From positions 31,544,501 through 31,608,500 of the forward strand of contig NC_132992.1 of assembly GCF_048564905.1 (NCBI RefSeq): a DNA stretch of 64,000 nucleotides, given 5' to 3'. Source of the stretch: Vicugna pacos (taxonomy: Eukaryota > Chordata > Mammalia > Artiodactyla > Camelidae). The position numbers were made by a program, and so were the translations under genes. Shown in pieces: positions 11,030 to 22,255 of the stretch. The notes under the pieces are model-generated. The model was not told the DNA's origin, made no database searches, and saw only the letters and a program-made list of their open reading frames with translations. The stretch's first letter is position 1. Each line of letters opens with the position of its first letter.

Positions 11030-14000
11030 TAACATCTGCATCAATCAGTCACTTGGTCACTTAATTTTCTTCTATGTTTACGACTTTTCTCTCTGTCTTG
11101 AATTTCTGGTCAAATATTTTACATTAAAATTCCCATTCAGCATCTTAAATTATATTGGACAGAGGACAGATAGTAGGTGCTAAACACACATGTTTGGAAT
11201 AACAGAATAGAAAAAATGGATTCACTAAGATATATGAAACAATCTTGGACAGGGGAGAAATAAATTATTTCTCCCTTATTGTAGTAAAATATCAACGCCT
11301 AGCTTTAGGTTATAGATTTTTCCAGGAGAGGGAGTTAAGGTTCTCCTTACACCAAATAAGCAATTTGTCCAAGGTTACACAAATTCTGGCCTTGAACACA
11401 GTTTTCTTTGTTGTCCTGTTGACTTCATTTTTCACTAACACAAACTCTTGCCTCCCTGTTTGCTCTGCCATGTTGTCCTGAGACTATAATTTCAGTGATC
11501 TAGCTTGCAGAAGGTAGAAGCTTTTCACCAAGCCTCCGGACAACTAGAAATATAGCTGTGGTGTTTTTAGAACAATTCTTTAGCGGAGGCTGGATAAAAC
11601 CATGGAAACCTTAAAAAATCTGGAGAGGGTAAAGTGAGGCTTGCTTCCCATCTACTTTTGAGTTGAGGGCCGACTTGCCCATTCTCAAACTGGAGGTCAA
11701 GGTCCGGGGACTAACAGCATCACTGTCTTGACTAGATTATCCCCAGCTCTTTTTAAAGTCCAATTCTGTTGTCTGCCTTACCTGCCTACGGTAAAACAAA
11801 AATGGTTGCTCCATTTTCTTTCAAATTAGCCTAACTTTGACCCAAGCATCACTAATTCTTATATGAAATGTATACATTGTATACAGGCGCAATATCTTAG
11901 TCCTTAAGGGGATCTGAGAGTTTACATAATTTATTTATTTTTTTAATTAATAGAGAAAACAAGGCACAGAGAAGTAAAGCAACTGGCCCAAGTTTATAGA
12001 GAATTGGAGTAATAGCTGGGTCCAGAGCTTGGGCCTGCTAACTTTTGGTCCAGGCTTTCTTTACTCTACCACTGCTCTGATCTGAATTTTTGTGGTGACC
12101 TGTGTAATTGGGGCATCAAGCAAAATATGTCTTAGCGACTTCTATCTCCCTCTCCTGCTTGGGTGGGCATCTGTGGGGAGCCTCTCTTCTCTAAGCTTGC
12201 CTCTTACATGCCACTGCACTGCCTCGATGTGCAGCCTTCAGGGGTGGCCCACCCAAGAAAGATGTCCCTCCTGGATCCTTGGGCCCTATCATCCGATACT
12301 ACCTTCTTCCTGTTACTGCAGGTGCTTTATCTCATCCCTCAAGATCAGGCTTTCTGCCAGACAAATGAATCAACTCCACATTGCTTATGAAAAAGACTAG
12401 AGAAAAATTTCCCCTTCTGCTCCATCACCATTTCTTCTCTAATACTTCCTGTACCTCATTATGCTGCTCTTCTGCACATGATGGCTTTTTTTGTTGTCTT
12501 TATTAGAGGAAAGATTAATGACAGCATCAAATTGGAGAAGTAGCAAAGTAGGTCTATGACAAAGAGGGTATTTGGGGGCAGGAGAAATCATTCATTTATC
12601 ATTAAATTTAAACTCGTTGTGTCTGGTGCTTGGATTAACATCTATAGTAATATCCTAATGTAGCTACAGATTGATTTTACTATTTAGAAATTTTTCTGAG
12701 AGTGTTCACTTAAAGCTTTTGCTCCAGAAAACAATTTGAAAAGTTTGATGATTCATGTCTGTTATCTTTGTAATTTATTAAGTTCTAAAAGGATGACTGC
12801 AAAATTGAAAGCTGAAGAACTGACCAAGAATGGAGCCAGGGATTTATCTTAAATTCAGTATAGAAAATTTCACCTACACAGATAGAAAAGGGTATGCAGA
12901 TTGAGAACTAGATCTGAAATGAAGACTTATATTCTCTCATCAGAGGATATGGGTACATATTTTAAAGTACACTTTTTGTCACCATCATTTTTTTCTATTT
13001 CTATGGAGCCACAGGAAAAAATGTTTTGAAAAATGGACATATGTCCACCTGCAGTAGAAATTTGGTGTTAGTTTATGTCGAGAACATGGTTCACATACAA
13101 AAATATGTGATGTCTGCTGCATATGTTTCAGAAAAATAGGAGAAAATAACTAAAAGCAGAAATAGAATAAAACTAAAATGTTTATAAAACTCACCCTGGG
13201 TTGTTTCTGATGCTCTTAGCACCTCCAAAAAGAACTGAATTGTTAGTTTTGTAGTTCCAATATCAAGAGTATTATTTCCAGTAGAAGTAATAATTTATTT
13301 GAAGCTGGACAAATCAAATAATCCCATTTACCTTGAACTTTTCATAAGGAAGATCAGAGCACTTGAAGTTCCCTTGGGTCTTATTTGCAGTTTTTGGTAA
13401 CAGGTCACAGCAGATATATTTGGTGATATTTTATCAGAGATCCTTCAGGATTTCTGCAAAACCACAACTTTGTACCTATATTATTATCATATTTTTTCAA
13501 CATGTCACTCTGCACTAAGATTTCCCAGAACTGACTTTCAGTCGGCTGAAGATGTGGTATAGGAACGGTATATTTTTTGCACTTTGTCAGGCCGTAGAGG
13601 CGAGTAGCAGGGATTAGAAGCCACTACCAATCGCTTCTGCAGGCCATGCTAGTTTACCAGAACCCCTCTAACATCCAGCTTGACCTAATTATTCAGAACC
13701 ACCATAGCTGAAGCATCCTGTATCCTTCGTGGCATACTCTGGGTTTAAGTTTTGTCTTGCTAGTTTCAGATGGATTATTCCACCTTCACATGCTGAAGGG
13801 AAATCTGTGGAGAAAGAAAGCAGCTGGTACTGGCAGCTGCAGCACTGGTGGAGTTATATAGGTTTTACGTGACATCAGCTTGCCCTAGTCACCAGTTAGA
13901 AAACGTTAATTCTGTGGGGACTGAAGTTAAGGCTTTGCAATCGTCACTAAAAGCACTTTATGAGAAAGCAGAGCTTCAACATCTAAATCTTTGGGATATA

Positions 14001-14150
14001 TTTATATATGATTAAGTGAAAAACTATTTAGTGATGGCTTCCTAGGTGCTAAGATTAGATGAGGGGCTTTCATGTTTTCTTATCTAATCCATATAAAAAC
14101 ACAGAGTTGAGATATGGGCAATGGAGTTAAGATTTTAATCAGCTCTGCCC
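11030..14150. other. Intergenic DNA, scattered old repeats
   Basis: No gene supported. A decayed MIR or L2 remnant on the minus strand lies at about 11940-12080 (ACAAGGCACAGAGAAGTAAA), and another at about 11330-11480. The open frames near 12.1-12.4 kb lack any family mark. A CREB-like ACGTGACATCA lies at 13867-13877 without a recognised gene beside it. Confidence 0.45.
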
Positions 14151-14154
14151 CAGA

Positions 14155-14300
14155 GGTCAAGTGTTTGGACTCTAAAGTCAGATTGCCTGAGTACAGGGTC
14201 CAATATCCTAGGTGGTAAATTTGGGCAAGTTATTTAACCTCTGAGCCTCAGTCTTCTCATCCATAAAACATGATTAAAAATGGTCACATTTTTTAGAGTT
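14155..14300 (+). mobile_element. MIR SINE
   Basis: Sense MIR core: TGGGCAAGTTATTTAACCTC followed by TGAGCCTCAGTCTTCTCATC. Confidence 0.75.
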
Positions 14301-15164
14301 CTTGAAATCTTTGCAAAGCACGTGGCTCTTCGTAATTTTTTGGCATTACTTATTCATTACTTCAGATAACAGTGAAATTTTAGAATCCCTTGCTCTAATT
14401 CTCATTTTGCTTTCTCTACTTAGATATATGAGTTTGGTGGCTTAGTTTGGTAAAAGAATCCAGAGGACAGAGATGAAGGTTATACTTTGAACTTCAAGAC
14501 TGAATAGTTTTGTGGGATGGTTAGGATATCCAAAGTAAAGGGTATGGAGCTGGAAGTAAGACTTTGAGCTGACTCTCCATGCAGCAGCGTATGGAAGAGA
14601 AGATGGTAACAGAGGGAAAGTGTCAGAAGTGAACAAAAATTCTTCCAAGGACTTTCCCCCAGTTTTCTTTTTGGATTCATTATCATTGATCAGAGACCAG
14701 ACTTGACTGTAGTGAAAAATCTGGAGTTTCCAGAACTTACAGATATTGCTGCTTGGGTAATGTGGGACTTCTATTGTACTGTCACTTTGGCAATCAGGGT
14801 AAACATTAGGAAGAGAGTTATGCTGTCCATAATAATTCTCCGAACATTTGGAATTGAGATACTTTATCACAGCATAATACACCGAGGGCAATATAGATAA
14901 ACTTATATTCAACGGATTAGAGGGTAATTACTATCACTACTGTCACTAGTAAAAAGCAAGTTTGAGAAATTAATCTTTGAGCTCCTTTTATTATGGTTTC
15001 TAGACTTTCCCCTTCCTCTTGTAGCCATTTCCCCTGGCCTGACTCTTCCCTCGGACCGTACACAGACTGCTGCTGAGGTGTCCCACTCAGGTTTTTCTTC
15101 TCTGGAAGTCCCTCATGCTCCAAAATTGTGTGCTCCTATTTCCTCCACAGAATAAATGAAAACA
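14301..15164. other. Intergenic DNA, no gene
   Basis: Several short open frames on both strands, longest 156 codons on the minus strand at 14442-14912, with no recognisable domain and low-complexity composition. I treat them as chance. Confidence 0.45.
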
Positions 15165-15385
15165 ATTGTTAAAACTTGCATAGCACTTTAGCATTTGAAA
15201 AATTCTTCACACTTATTATTTCATTTGATCTTCACAACACCTCTGTGAGGCAGGGAGTGTTATAGAAAAATTGGACTTGATGTTAAGTGATTTTCACAGA
15301 GTTTGCATGTTAGGTAAACACCTAAACCAGGGCTTGAACTCAGGTATTCTGCTGCTGAATCCAATACTTAATCTTTTACTTCACT
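15165..15385 (-). mobile_element. MIR-type SINE, antisense
   Basis: Reverse-complement MIR: TTGATCTTCACAACACCTCT, GTGAGGCAGGGAGTGTTATA, then GGGCTTGAACTCAGGTATTC. Confidence 0.65.
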
Positions 15386-15499
15386 TGGGTGCTGTTCCTT
15401 TTTGGGAGCAATAGTTTTTGATCTTATTATCCATGAAAGATGCACACTTAAAAAATTTGCTTTTTCACTTATATGTCAAATGTAAAAAAAAAACCAAAC

Positions 15500-15887
15500 A
15501 AACCACCAAACAAAAAAAGAGCTCAAAGATACAAAGGATAGATTGGTGGTTGCCAGCTGTGGGGGATGGAGAGTGGGCAAATGGGTGAAGAGGGTCAAAA
15601 GCTACAAATTTCCAGTTATGAAATAAATAAGTCATTGGGCTATAATGTACAGCATGCTGACTATCATTAATAATACTGTAGTGTACATTAGAAAGTTGCT
15701 AAGAGAGTAGATCTTTAAAGTTCTCATCACAAGAAAAAATTTTGTAATTCTGTATGGTGACGGATGTTAACTAGACATTGTGGTGATCACTTTGTGTTGT
15801 ATACCAATATCAAAGCATTATGTTGTACACCTGAAACTAACATAGTGTTATGTGTTACTTATATCTCAATTAAAATGTTGCTTGTTA
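15500..15887 (+). mobile_element. Old L1 3'UTR fragment
   Basis: Sense L1 3' end of an older family: TTGGTGGTTGCCAGCTGTGG, TAATGTACAGCATGCTGACT, AAAGTTGCTAAGAGAGTAGA, TTGTACACCTGAAACTAACA, ending in TCAATTAAAATG. Preceded by an A-rich run at 15483-15520. Confidence 0.75.
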
Positions 15888-16827
15888 AATCATATAGAAA
15901 TTTTTTATAGGTGTAGAGAAGAGATACATTTTTGTCGTTCTTTGACCTTACTCATTCATTGGTATTCCTTGACTCTTTCCTTCTCTCCATTCTGTTGTCT
16001 CCATTCCAAAGGTCAAAGTGACATGGTTCTCACCCCTGAAAGGTCACTGACTCTCTACTAAAAGCAATCAATCAGCAGGCAATAACCTAGAGTATGTGCA
16101 ATATCATGCTTATGAGATATTGCACATACTCTATGAATATGAGATAAAAAGGTCCATATGAGTAATGATTCTTTCCTATGAGGAATTTACAATATAGTGA
16201 AGTAAGATGAGGAACTTAACAAAAGGTCTTGAAAAAAACTTTGACATTATATTGCCCAGTAATCACAATGGGAATTAACGGTGTGATATGACCTTCGGTC
16301 CCAGTCTTCACACCCCTCAAAGCAGAAGGGAAGGGAACCAATAGAGCTTGCATGTTCATAGTGGGACCATTATTCTGCCCCTCACAACAAATTGCACAGA
16401 AATCAGACTCCAAGAGGAAGCTACAATTAGATCTCATTACCTACCCCGTTCTCTCTCAAAAGAGACCAGGCGGTCTAATTTTATCATGTCCTGTCTGCCT
16501 GTTCATCTCAGTCTTCGAAGTTTTGAAACTGCTATTTACCTCTTATCTCCTTAAAGCTTGGTACTTTCCCTAGTCAAACTCTTATCTTTCTCTGACTCTT
16601 CACTATGCCCTCTGGCTAGCATTTTGCAAGTAGTATCCTCAACCTCTTTTCTGCATGTTACCTTCACATCCCTAATCTATGTGCCTGTCTCCTGCAGATC
16701 TCCTGAATAGTGCAAGCTCTTTCTCCTATGTTAGGACTCAAGTTTTGATAGGTGTCCTTTAACAAGTTACTTATTTAACAGTTGCTGATTCAAATAATTT
16801 TTCTTTTATTCTTAAAAAATTTTTTAT
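15888..16827. other. Intergenic DNA with a perfect hairpin
   Basis: No gene supported. It contains the inverted repeat at 16088-16133 listed separately. The rest up to the L1 tail is unrecognised. Confidence 0.4.
16088..16133. repeat. Perfect 18-bp inverted repeat, 10-nt loop
   Basis: Left arm TAGAGTATGTGCAATATC (16088-16105), loop ATGCTTATGA, right arm 16116-16133 is its exact reverse complement. The arms match at all 18 positions. It is not part of any repeat family that I recognise. Confidence 0.9.
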
Positions 16828-17167
16828 CGAAATTATTTATTTATTTATTTAAACATTTTTTATTGATTTATAATAATTTTACAATGTTGTGTCAAATTCC
16901 AGTGTAGAGCACAATTTTTCAATTATACATGAACATATATATATTCATTGTCACATTTTTTTCTCTATGAGCTACCATAAGATCTTGTGTATATTTCCCT
17001 GTGCTATACAGTATAATCTTGTTTATCTATTCTACAATTTTGAAATCCCGTCTATCCCTTCCCACCCTCCGCCCCCTTGGCAACCAAGTTTGTATTCTAT
17101 GTCTATGAATCTATTTCTGTTTTGTATTTGTGCTTTTTTTTTGTTTTTGTTTTTGTTTGTTTGTTTT

Positions 17168-20100
17168 TTAGATTCCACATATAAGCGATCTCATATGGTA
17201 TTTTTCTTTCTCTTTCTGGCTTACTTCACTTAGAATGACATTCTCCATGAGCATCCATGTTGCTGCAAATGGTGTTATGCTGTCAGTTTTTATGGCTGAG
17301 TAGTATTCCATTGTATAAATATACCACCTCTTCTTTATCCAGTCATCTGTTGATGGACATTTAGGCTGTTTCCATGTCTTGGCTATTGTAAATAGTGCTG
17401 CTATGAACATTGGGGTGCAGGTGTCTTTTTGAAGTAGGGTTCCTTCTGGATATATGCCTAGGAGAGGGATTCCTGGGTCATACGGTAAGTCTATTCCTAG
17501 TGTTTTGAGGAATCTCCATACTGTTTTCCATAGTGGCTGCACCAAACTGCATTCCCACCAGCAGTGTAGGAGGGTTCCCCTTTCTCCACAGCCTCTCCAG
17601 CATTTGTCATTTTTGGATTTTTGAATGACGGCCATTCTGACTGGTGTGAGGTGATACCTCATTGTAGTTTTGATTTGCATTTCTCTGATAATTAGTGATA
17701 TTGAACATTTTTTCATGTGCTTTTTGATCATTTGTATGTCTTCCTTGGAGAATTGCTTGTTTAGGTCTTCTGCCCATTTTTGGATTGGGTTGTTTATTTT
17801 TTTCTTATTGAGTCGTATGAGCTGCTTATATATTTTGGAGATCAAGCCTTTGTCGGTATCATTTGCAAAAATTTTCTCCCATTCCATAGGTTTTCTTCTT
17901 GTTTTATTTCTGGTTTCCTTTGCTCTGCAGAAGCTTGTAAGTTTCATTAGGTCCCATTTGTTTATTCTTGCTTTTATTTCTTCTAGGAGAAAATTTTTGA
18001 AATGTATGTCAGATAATGTTTTGCCTATGTTTTCCTCTAGGAGGTTTATTGTATCTTGTCTTATGTTTAAGTCTTTAATCCATTTTGAGTTGATTTTTGT
18101 ATATGGTGTAAGGGTGTGTTCTAGCTTCATTGTTTTACATGTTGCTGTCCAGTTTTCCCAACACCATTTGCTGAAGAGACTGTCTTTATTCCATTGTATA
18201 TTCTTGCCTCCTTTGTCGAAGATTAGTTGACCAAAGGTTTGTGGGTTCATTTCTGGGCTCTCTATTCTGTTCCATTGGTCCATATGTCTGTTTTGTTACC
18301 AATACCATGCTATCTTGATGACTGTAGCTCTATAGTATTGTCTGAAGTCTGGGAGAGTTATTCCTCCAGCCTCTTTCTTTCTCTTCAGTAATGCTTTAGC
18401 AATTCTAGGTCTTTGATGGTTCCATATAAATTTTATTATGATTTGTTCTAGTTCTGTGAAATATGTCCTGGGTAATTGGATAGGGATTGCATTAAATCTG
18501 TAGATTGCCTTGGGCAGTGTGACCATTTTAACAATATTGATTCTTCCAATCCAAGAGCATGGAATATCTTTCCATTTTTTAAAGTCTTCTTTAATTTCCT
18601 TCATCAATGGTTTATAGTTTTCTGTGTATAATTCTTTCACCTCCTTGGTTAGATTTATTCCCAGATATTTTATTACTTTGGGTGCTATTTTAAAGGGGAT
18701 TGTTTCTTTACTTTCTTTTTCTGTTGATTTATCATTAGTGTAAAGAAATGCAACTGATTTTTGAACATTAATTTTGTAACCTGCTACCTTGCTGAATTCT
18801 TCAATCAGCTCTAGTAGCTTTTGTGTGGACCTTTTAGGGTTTTCTATATATAGTAACATGTCGTCAGCATATAATGACACTTTTACCTCTTCTTTTCCAA
18901 TTTGGATCCCTTTTATTTCTTTCTCTTGCCTGATTGCCGTGGCTAGGACTTCCAGGACTATGTTGAATAGGAGTGGTGATAGTGGGCATCCTTGTCTTGT
19001 CCCAGATTTTAGTGGGAAGCTTTTGAGTTTTTCACCGTTGAGAACTATGCTGGCTATAGGTTTGTCATATATAGCTTTTATTATGTTGAGATATGTTCCC
19101 TCTATACCCACTTCGGTGAGAGTTTTTATCATAAATGGGTGTTGAATTTTATCAAATGCTTTTTCTGCATCGATTGAGATGATCATGTGGTTTTTGTCCT
19201 TTCTCTTGTTGATGTGATGTATTACATTGACTGATTTGCGTATGTTGAACCAGCCTTGTGTCCCTGGGATGAACCCCACTTGGTCATGATGTATAATCTT
19301 TTTTTGTGTTGTTGGATTCTATTTGCTAAAATTTTGGTGAAGATTTTGGCGTCTATGTTCATCAGTGATATTGGCCTATAATTCTCTTTTTTTGTAGTGT
19401 CTTTGCCTGGTTTTGGTATCAGGGTGATGGTGGCTTCATAGAATGAGTTTGGGAGTATTCCCTCCTTTTCAATTGTCTGGAAGAGTTTGAGAAGGACTGG
19501 TATGAGTTCTTCTTTGTATGTTTGGTAGAATTCCCCAGTGAAGCCATCCGGTCCTGGACTTTTATTTGTAGGGAGGTTTTTAATTACTATTTCTATTTCC
19601 TTTCAGTGATCGGACTGTTCAAGTGTTCAGTTTCTTCTTGATTCAGTTTTGGTGGACAGTATGTTTCCAGAAACTTGTCCATCTCCTCTAGGTTATCCAG
19701 TTTGGTTCCATATAGTTTTTCATAATATTCTTGTATGATATTCTGTATTTCTATTTTGTTTGTTGTAATTTCTCCATTTTCCTTTCTTATTTTGCTAATT
19801 TGTGCTCTCTCTTTTTTCTTCTTTGTGAGTTTGGCCAGAGGTTTGTCGATTTTATTTACTTTTTCAAAAAACCAGCTTTTGGTTTGGTTGATTTTTTCTA
19901 TGGTCTTGTTAATCTCTATTGTATTTAATTCCTCTCTGATCTTTATTATTTCCTTCCTTCTGCTGCTTTTTGGGGCTTTTTGTTCTTCTTTTTCTAATTG
20001 ATTCAGGTGGTGGGTTAACTTGTTTATTTGAGATTGTTCTTCTTTTTTGAGGAAGGCCTGTATCGCTATAAACTTCCCTCTTAGCACTGCTTTTGCTGTG

Positions 20101-20964
20101 TCCCATAGGTTTTGAGTGGTTGTGCTTTCATTATCATTTGTCTCAAGGTATTTTTTAATTTCAGCTTTGATTTCCTCATTGATCCATTGTTTTTTCAATA
20201 ACATATTGTTTAATCTCCATGCTTTTCTTTTTTTTCTCCTTTGTTTCTCTGTTGTTGATTTCCAGTTTCATGGCATTGTGGTCAGTAAAGATGCTTGAGA
20301 TAATTTCTATCTTCTTAAAATTGTTGAGGTTTCTTTTGTGTCCAAGTACATGATCGATCCTGGAAAATGTTCCATGTGCACTTGAAAAGAATGTATATTC
20401 TATTTTTTGGGGGTGTAATGCTCTGAAAATATCCACCAAATCTAGTTTTTCTATTGTAGTATTTAATTTCTCTGTTGCCTTGTTTATTTTCTGTCTGGAA
20501 GATCTGTCTAGTGATGTTAATGCAGTGTTAAAATCTCCAACTATGATTGTATTCCCATCAATATCCCCCTTTATCTCTGTTAGTAATTCTTGTATGTACT
20601 TAGGTGCTCCTATATTGGGTGCATATATATTAACGAGTGTAATATCTTCATCTTGAATCACTCCTTTAATCATTATAAAATGTCCCTCTTTATCTTTCTT
20701 TATGACCTTTGTTTTAAAGTCTATTTTGTCTGAAATCAGTACTGCAACACCTGCTTTTTTGGCTTTTCCATTTGCATGGAATATCCTTTTCCATCCTTTC
20801 ACTCTCAATCTATATGTGTCCTTCTCCCTAAAGTGGGTCTCTTGTATGCAGCATATTGAAGGTTCTTGCTTTATTATCCAGTCTGCCACTCTATGTCTTT
20901 TGACTGGAGCATTTAGTCCATTAACATTTACAATAATTAATGATAGATGTGTGTTTATTGCCAT
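17168..20964 (-). pseudogene. L1 ORF2 (endonuclease and reverse transcriptase), broken
   Basis: Encodes the L1 replication enzyme, normally about 1275 residues; the 3.8-kb span is full length. From the ATG at 20964 the apurinic-type endonuclease follows with QETH, IVGDFN, SRIDHVLG and TDHNAM, so its catalytic residues are present. The reverse transcriptase is visible further on: [29 protein letters not shown], and the active site YADDMLLY. The C-terminal cysteine region reads [18 protein letters not shown]. Breaks are few: a frameshift in an A-run near 20.22 kb, frameshifts near 19.60 and 19.30 kb, and an in-frame stop at 18296-18298. It therefore cannot make the whole enzyme. It lies antisense to the TRAV genes. 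Confidence 0.9.
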
Positions 20965-21364
20965 TTTGAACTTATCTTTGCAGTTGAATTGGTATATCCT
21001 CTTTGTTCCTTTCTTCTTCCTTTTGTGGTTTGGTAATTTTCCTTTGTATTATCATGGATTTTATTTAATTTTTGTGACTCCCTTGTAAATTTTTGACTTG
21101 TGGTTACCCTTATTTGTAAATCTATTAACCTATTACTATAACTGTTTTTATTAAATTGATAATAACATGATCTCAAACCCATCCTACTGTTAAAAAAATT
21201 TAAAAAAGAAAAAAAAATTCTATATTTCCCTGCCTCCCTCTCCCACTCTCAGTGATTTGTATGTCTTCTTTTATAATTTTGTGTTTTCTTTATTTGTAAT
21301 TCATGAGTTATCACCTTTCCAGTTGTGAGTTTCTCATTTCTGTAGCATCCTGCTGCTTTTCTAT

Positions 21365-22255
21365 TTAGAATAGCCCTTTCAATATTTCTTTTAGCATGGG
21401 TTTAGTGTTGCTAAACTCCTGCAGCTTTATTTTGTCTGTGAAACTCTTTATTTCTCCTTCTATCCTAAAGGATAGCCTTGCTGGATAAAGTATCCTAGGC
21501 TGCATCTTTTTTTCATTCAGGGCTTTGAATATATCTTGCCACTCCCTTCTGGCCTGTAGTGTTTGTGTAGAGAAATCAGCTGAGAGCCTTATAGGGGTTC
21601 CCTTGTAATTCACTCTTTGCTTTTCTCTTGCTGCCTTTAGAATCATTTCTTTATCCTTGACTCTGGCCATCTTGATTATGATATGTCTTGGTGTGGGTCT
21701 ATTTGGGTTCTTCCTGTTTGGGACCCTCTGAGCTTCCTGTACTTGGATATCTGATTCCTTCTTTAAGTTTGGGAAGTTTTCAGTCATGATTTCTTCAAAA
21801 ACCTTTTCAATCCCCTTTGATCCTTCTTCCCCTTCTGGGACCCCTATTATGCAAAGATTGGGATGCTTTATATTATCCCATAGGTCCCTTATGCTATTAT
21901 CATTATTTTTTTATTTGCTTATCTTGTAGTTCTTCTGAATGTGTGCTTTCTATTGCCCTGTCTTCTAGATCACTAATTCGTTCCTCTGCATTAACTAGTC
22001 GGCTTTGCACAGCTATTAGATCATTCCTCATCTCTGTCAATGAGTTTACCTGTTCTACTTGGCTCTTCTTTATTGCTTCAATTTCATTTTTGACATATTT
22101 TATCTCTCTAAACACTATCTCTTTTAATTCCTTCAGCAATTTGATCACTCCTTTTTTGAAATCTTGATCTAGTAGGCTATCGATGTCTATTTCATTGATG
22201 TTTCAGGGGATTCCTCTTGTTCTTTTAATTGGGAAAGGTTTCTCTGCTTCTTCAT
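21365..22255 (-). pseudogene. L1 ORF1 (RNA-binding chaperone), broken
   Basis: ORF1p packages L1 RNA. The ATG at 22255 begins MKKQRNLSQLKEQEESPE, as in other placental L1s. A heptad-rich coiled coil follows (about 22148-21903, ending EERISDLEDR), then the RRM and C-terminal domain at 21787-21365 with TPRHIIIKMARVKDKE, KAAREKQRVNYKGTPIRLSA, TLQARREWQDIFKAL and PRILYPARLSF. The total of about 297 codons is normal. The frame is lost just after the N-terminal piece and again between the coiled coil and the RRM, so it is not translatable as one protein. Confidence 0.85.

Noticed and set aside
12092-12400. 102-codon frame with hydrophobic start
   Set aside because: No family similarity that I recognise and no promoter or splice context.
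13867-13877. CREB-like ACGTGACATCA
   Set aside because: No V gene or other promoter beside it; single short motif.
14442-14912. 156-codon minus-strand frame
   Set aside because: No domain, signal or neighbour context; one splice-free frame of this size is expected by chance in 64 kb.
17670-21088. Plus-strand open frames up to 186 codons
   Set aside because: Antisense of L1 ORF2; residue composition is the F/L/S-rich pattern expected from the reverse of K/E/N-rich coding.
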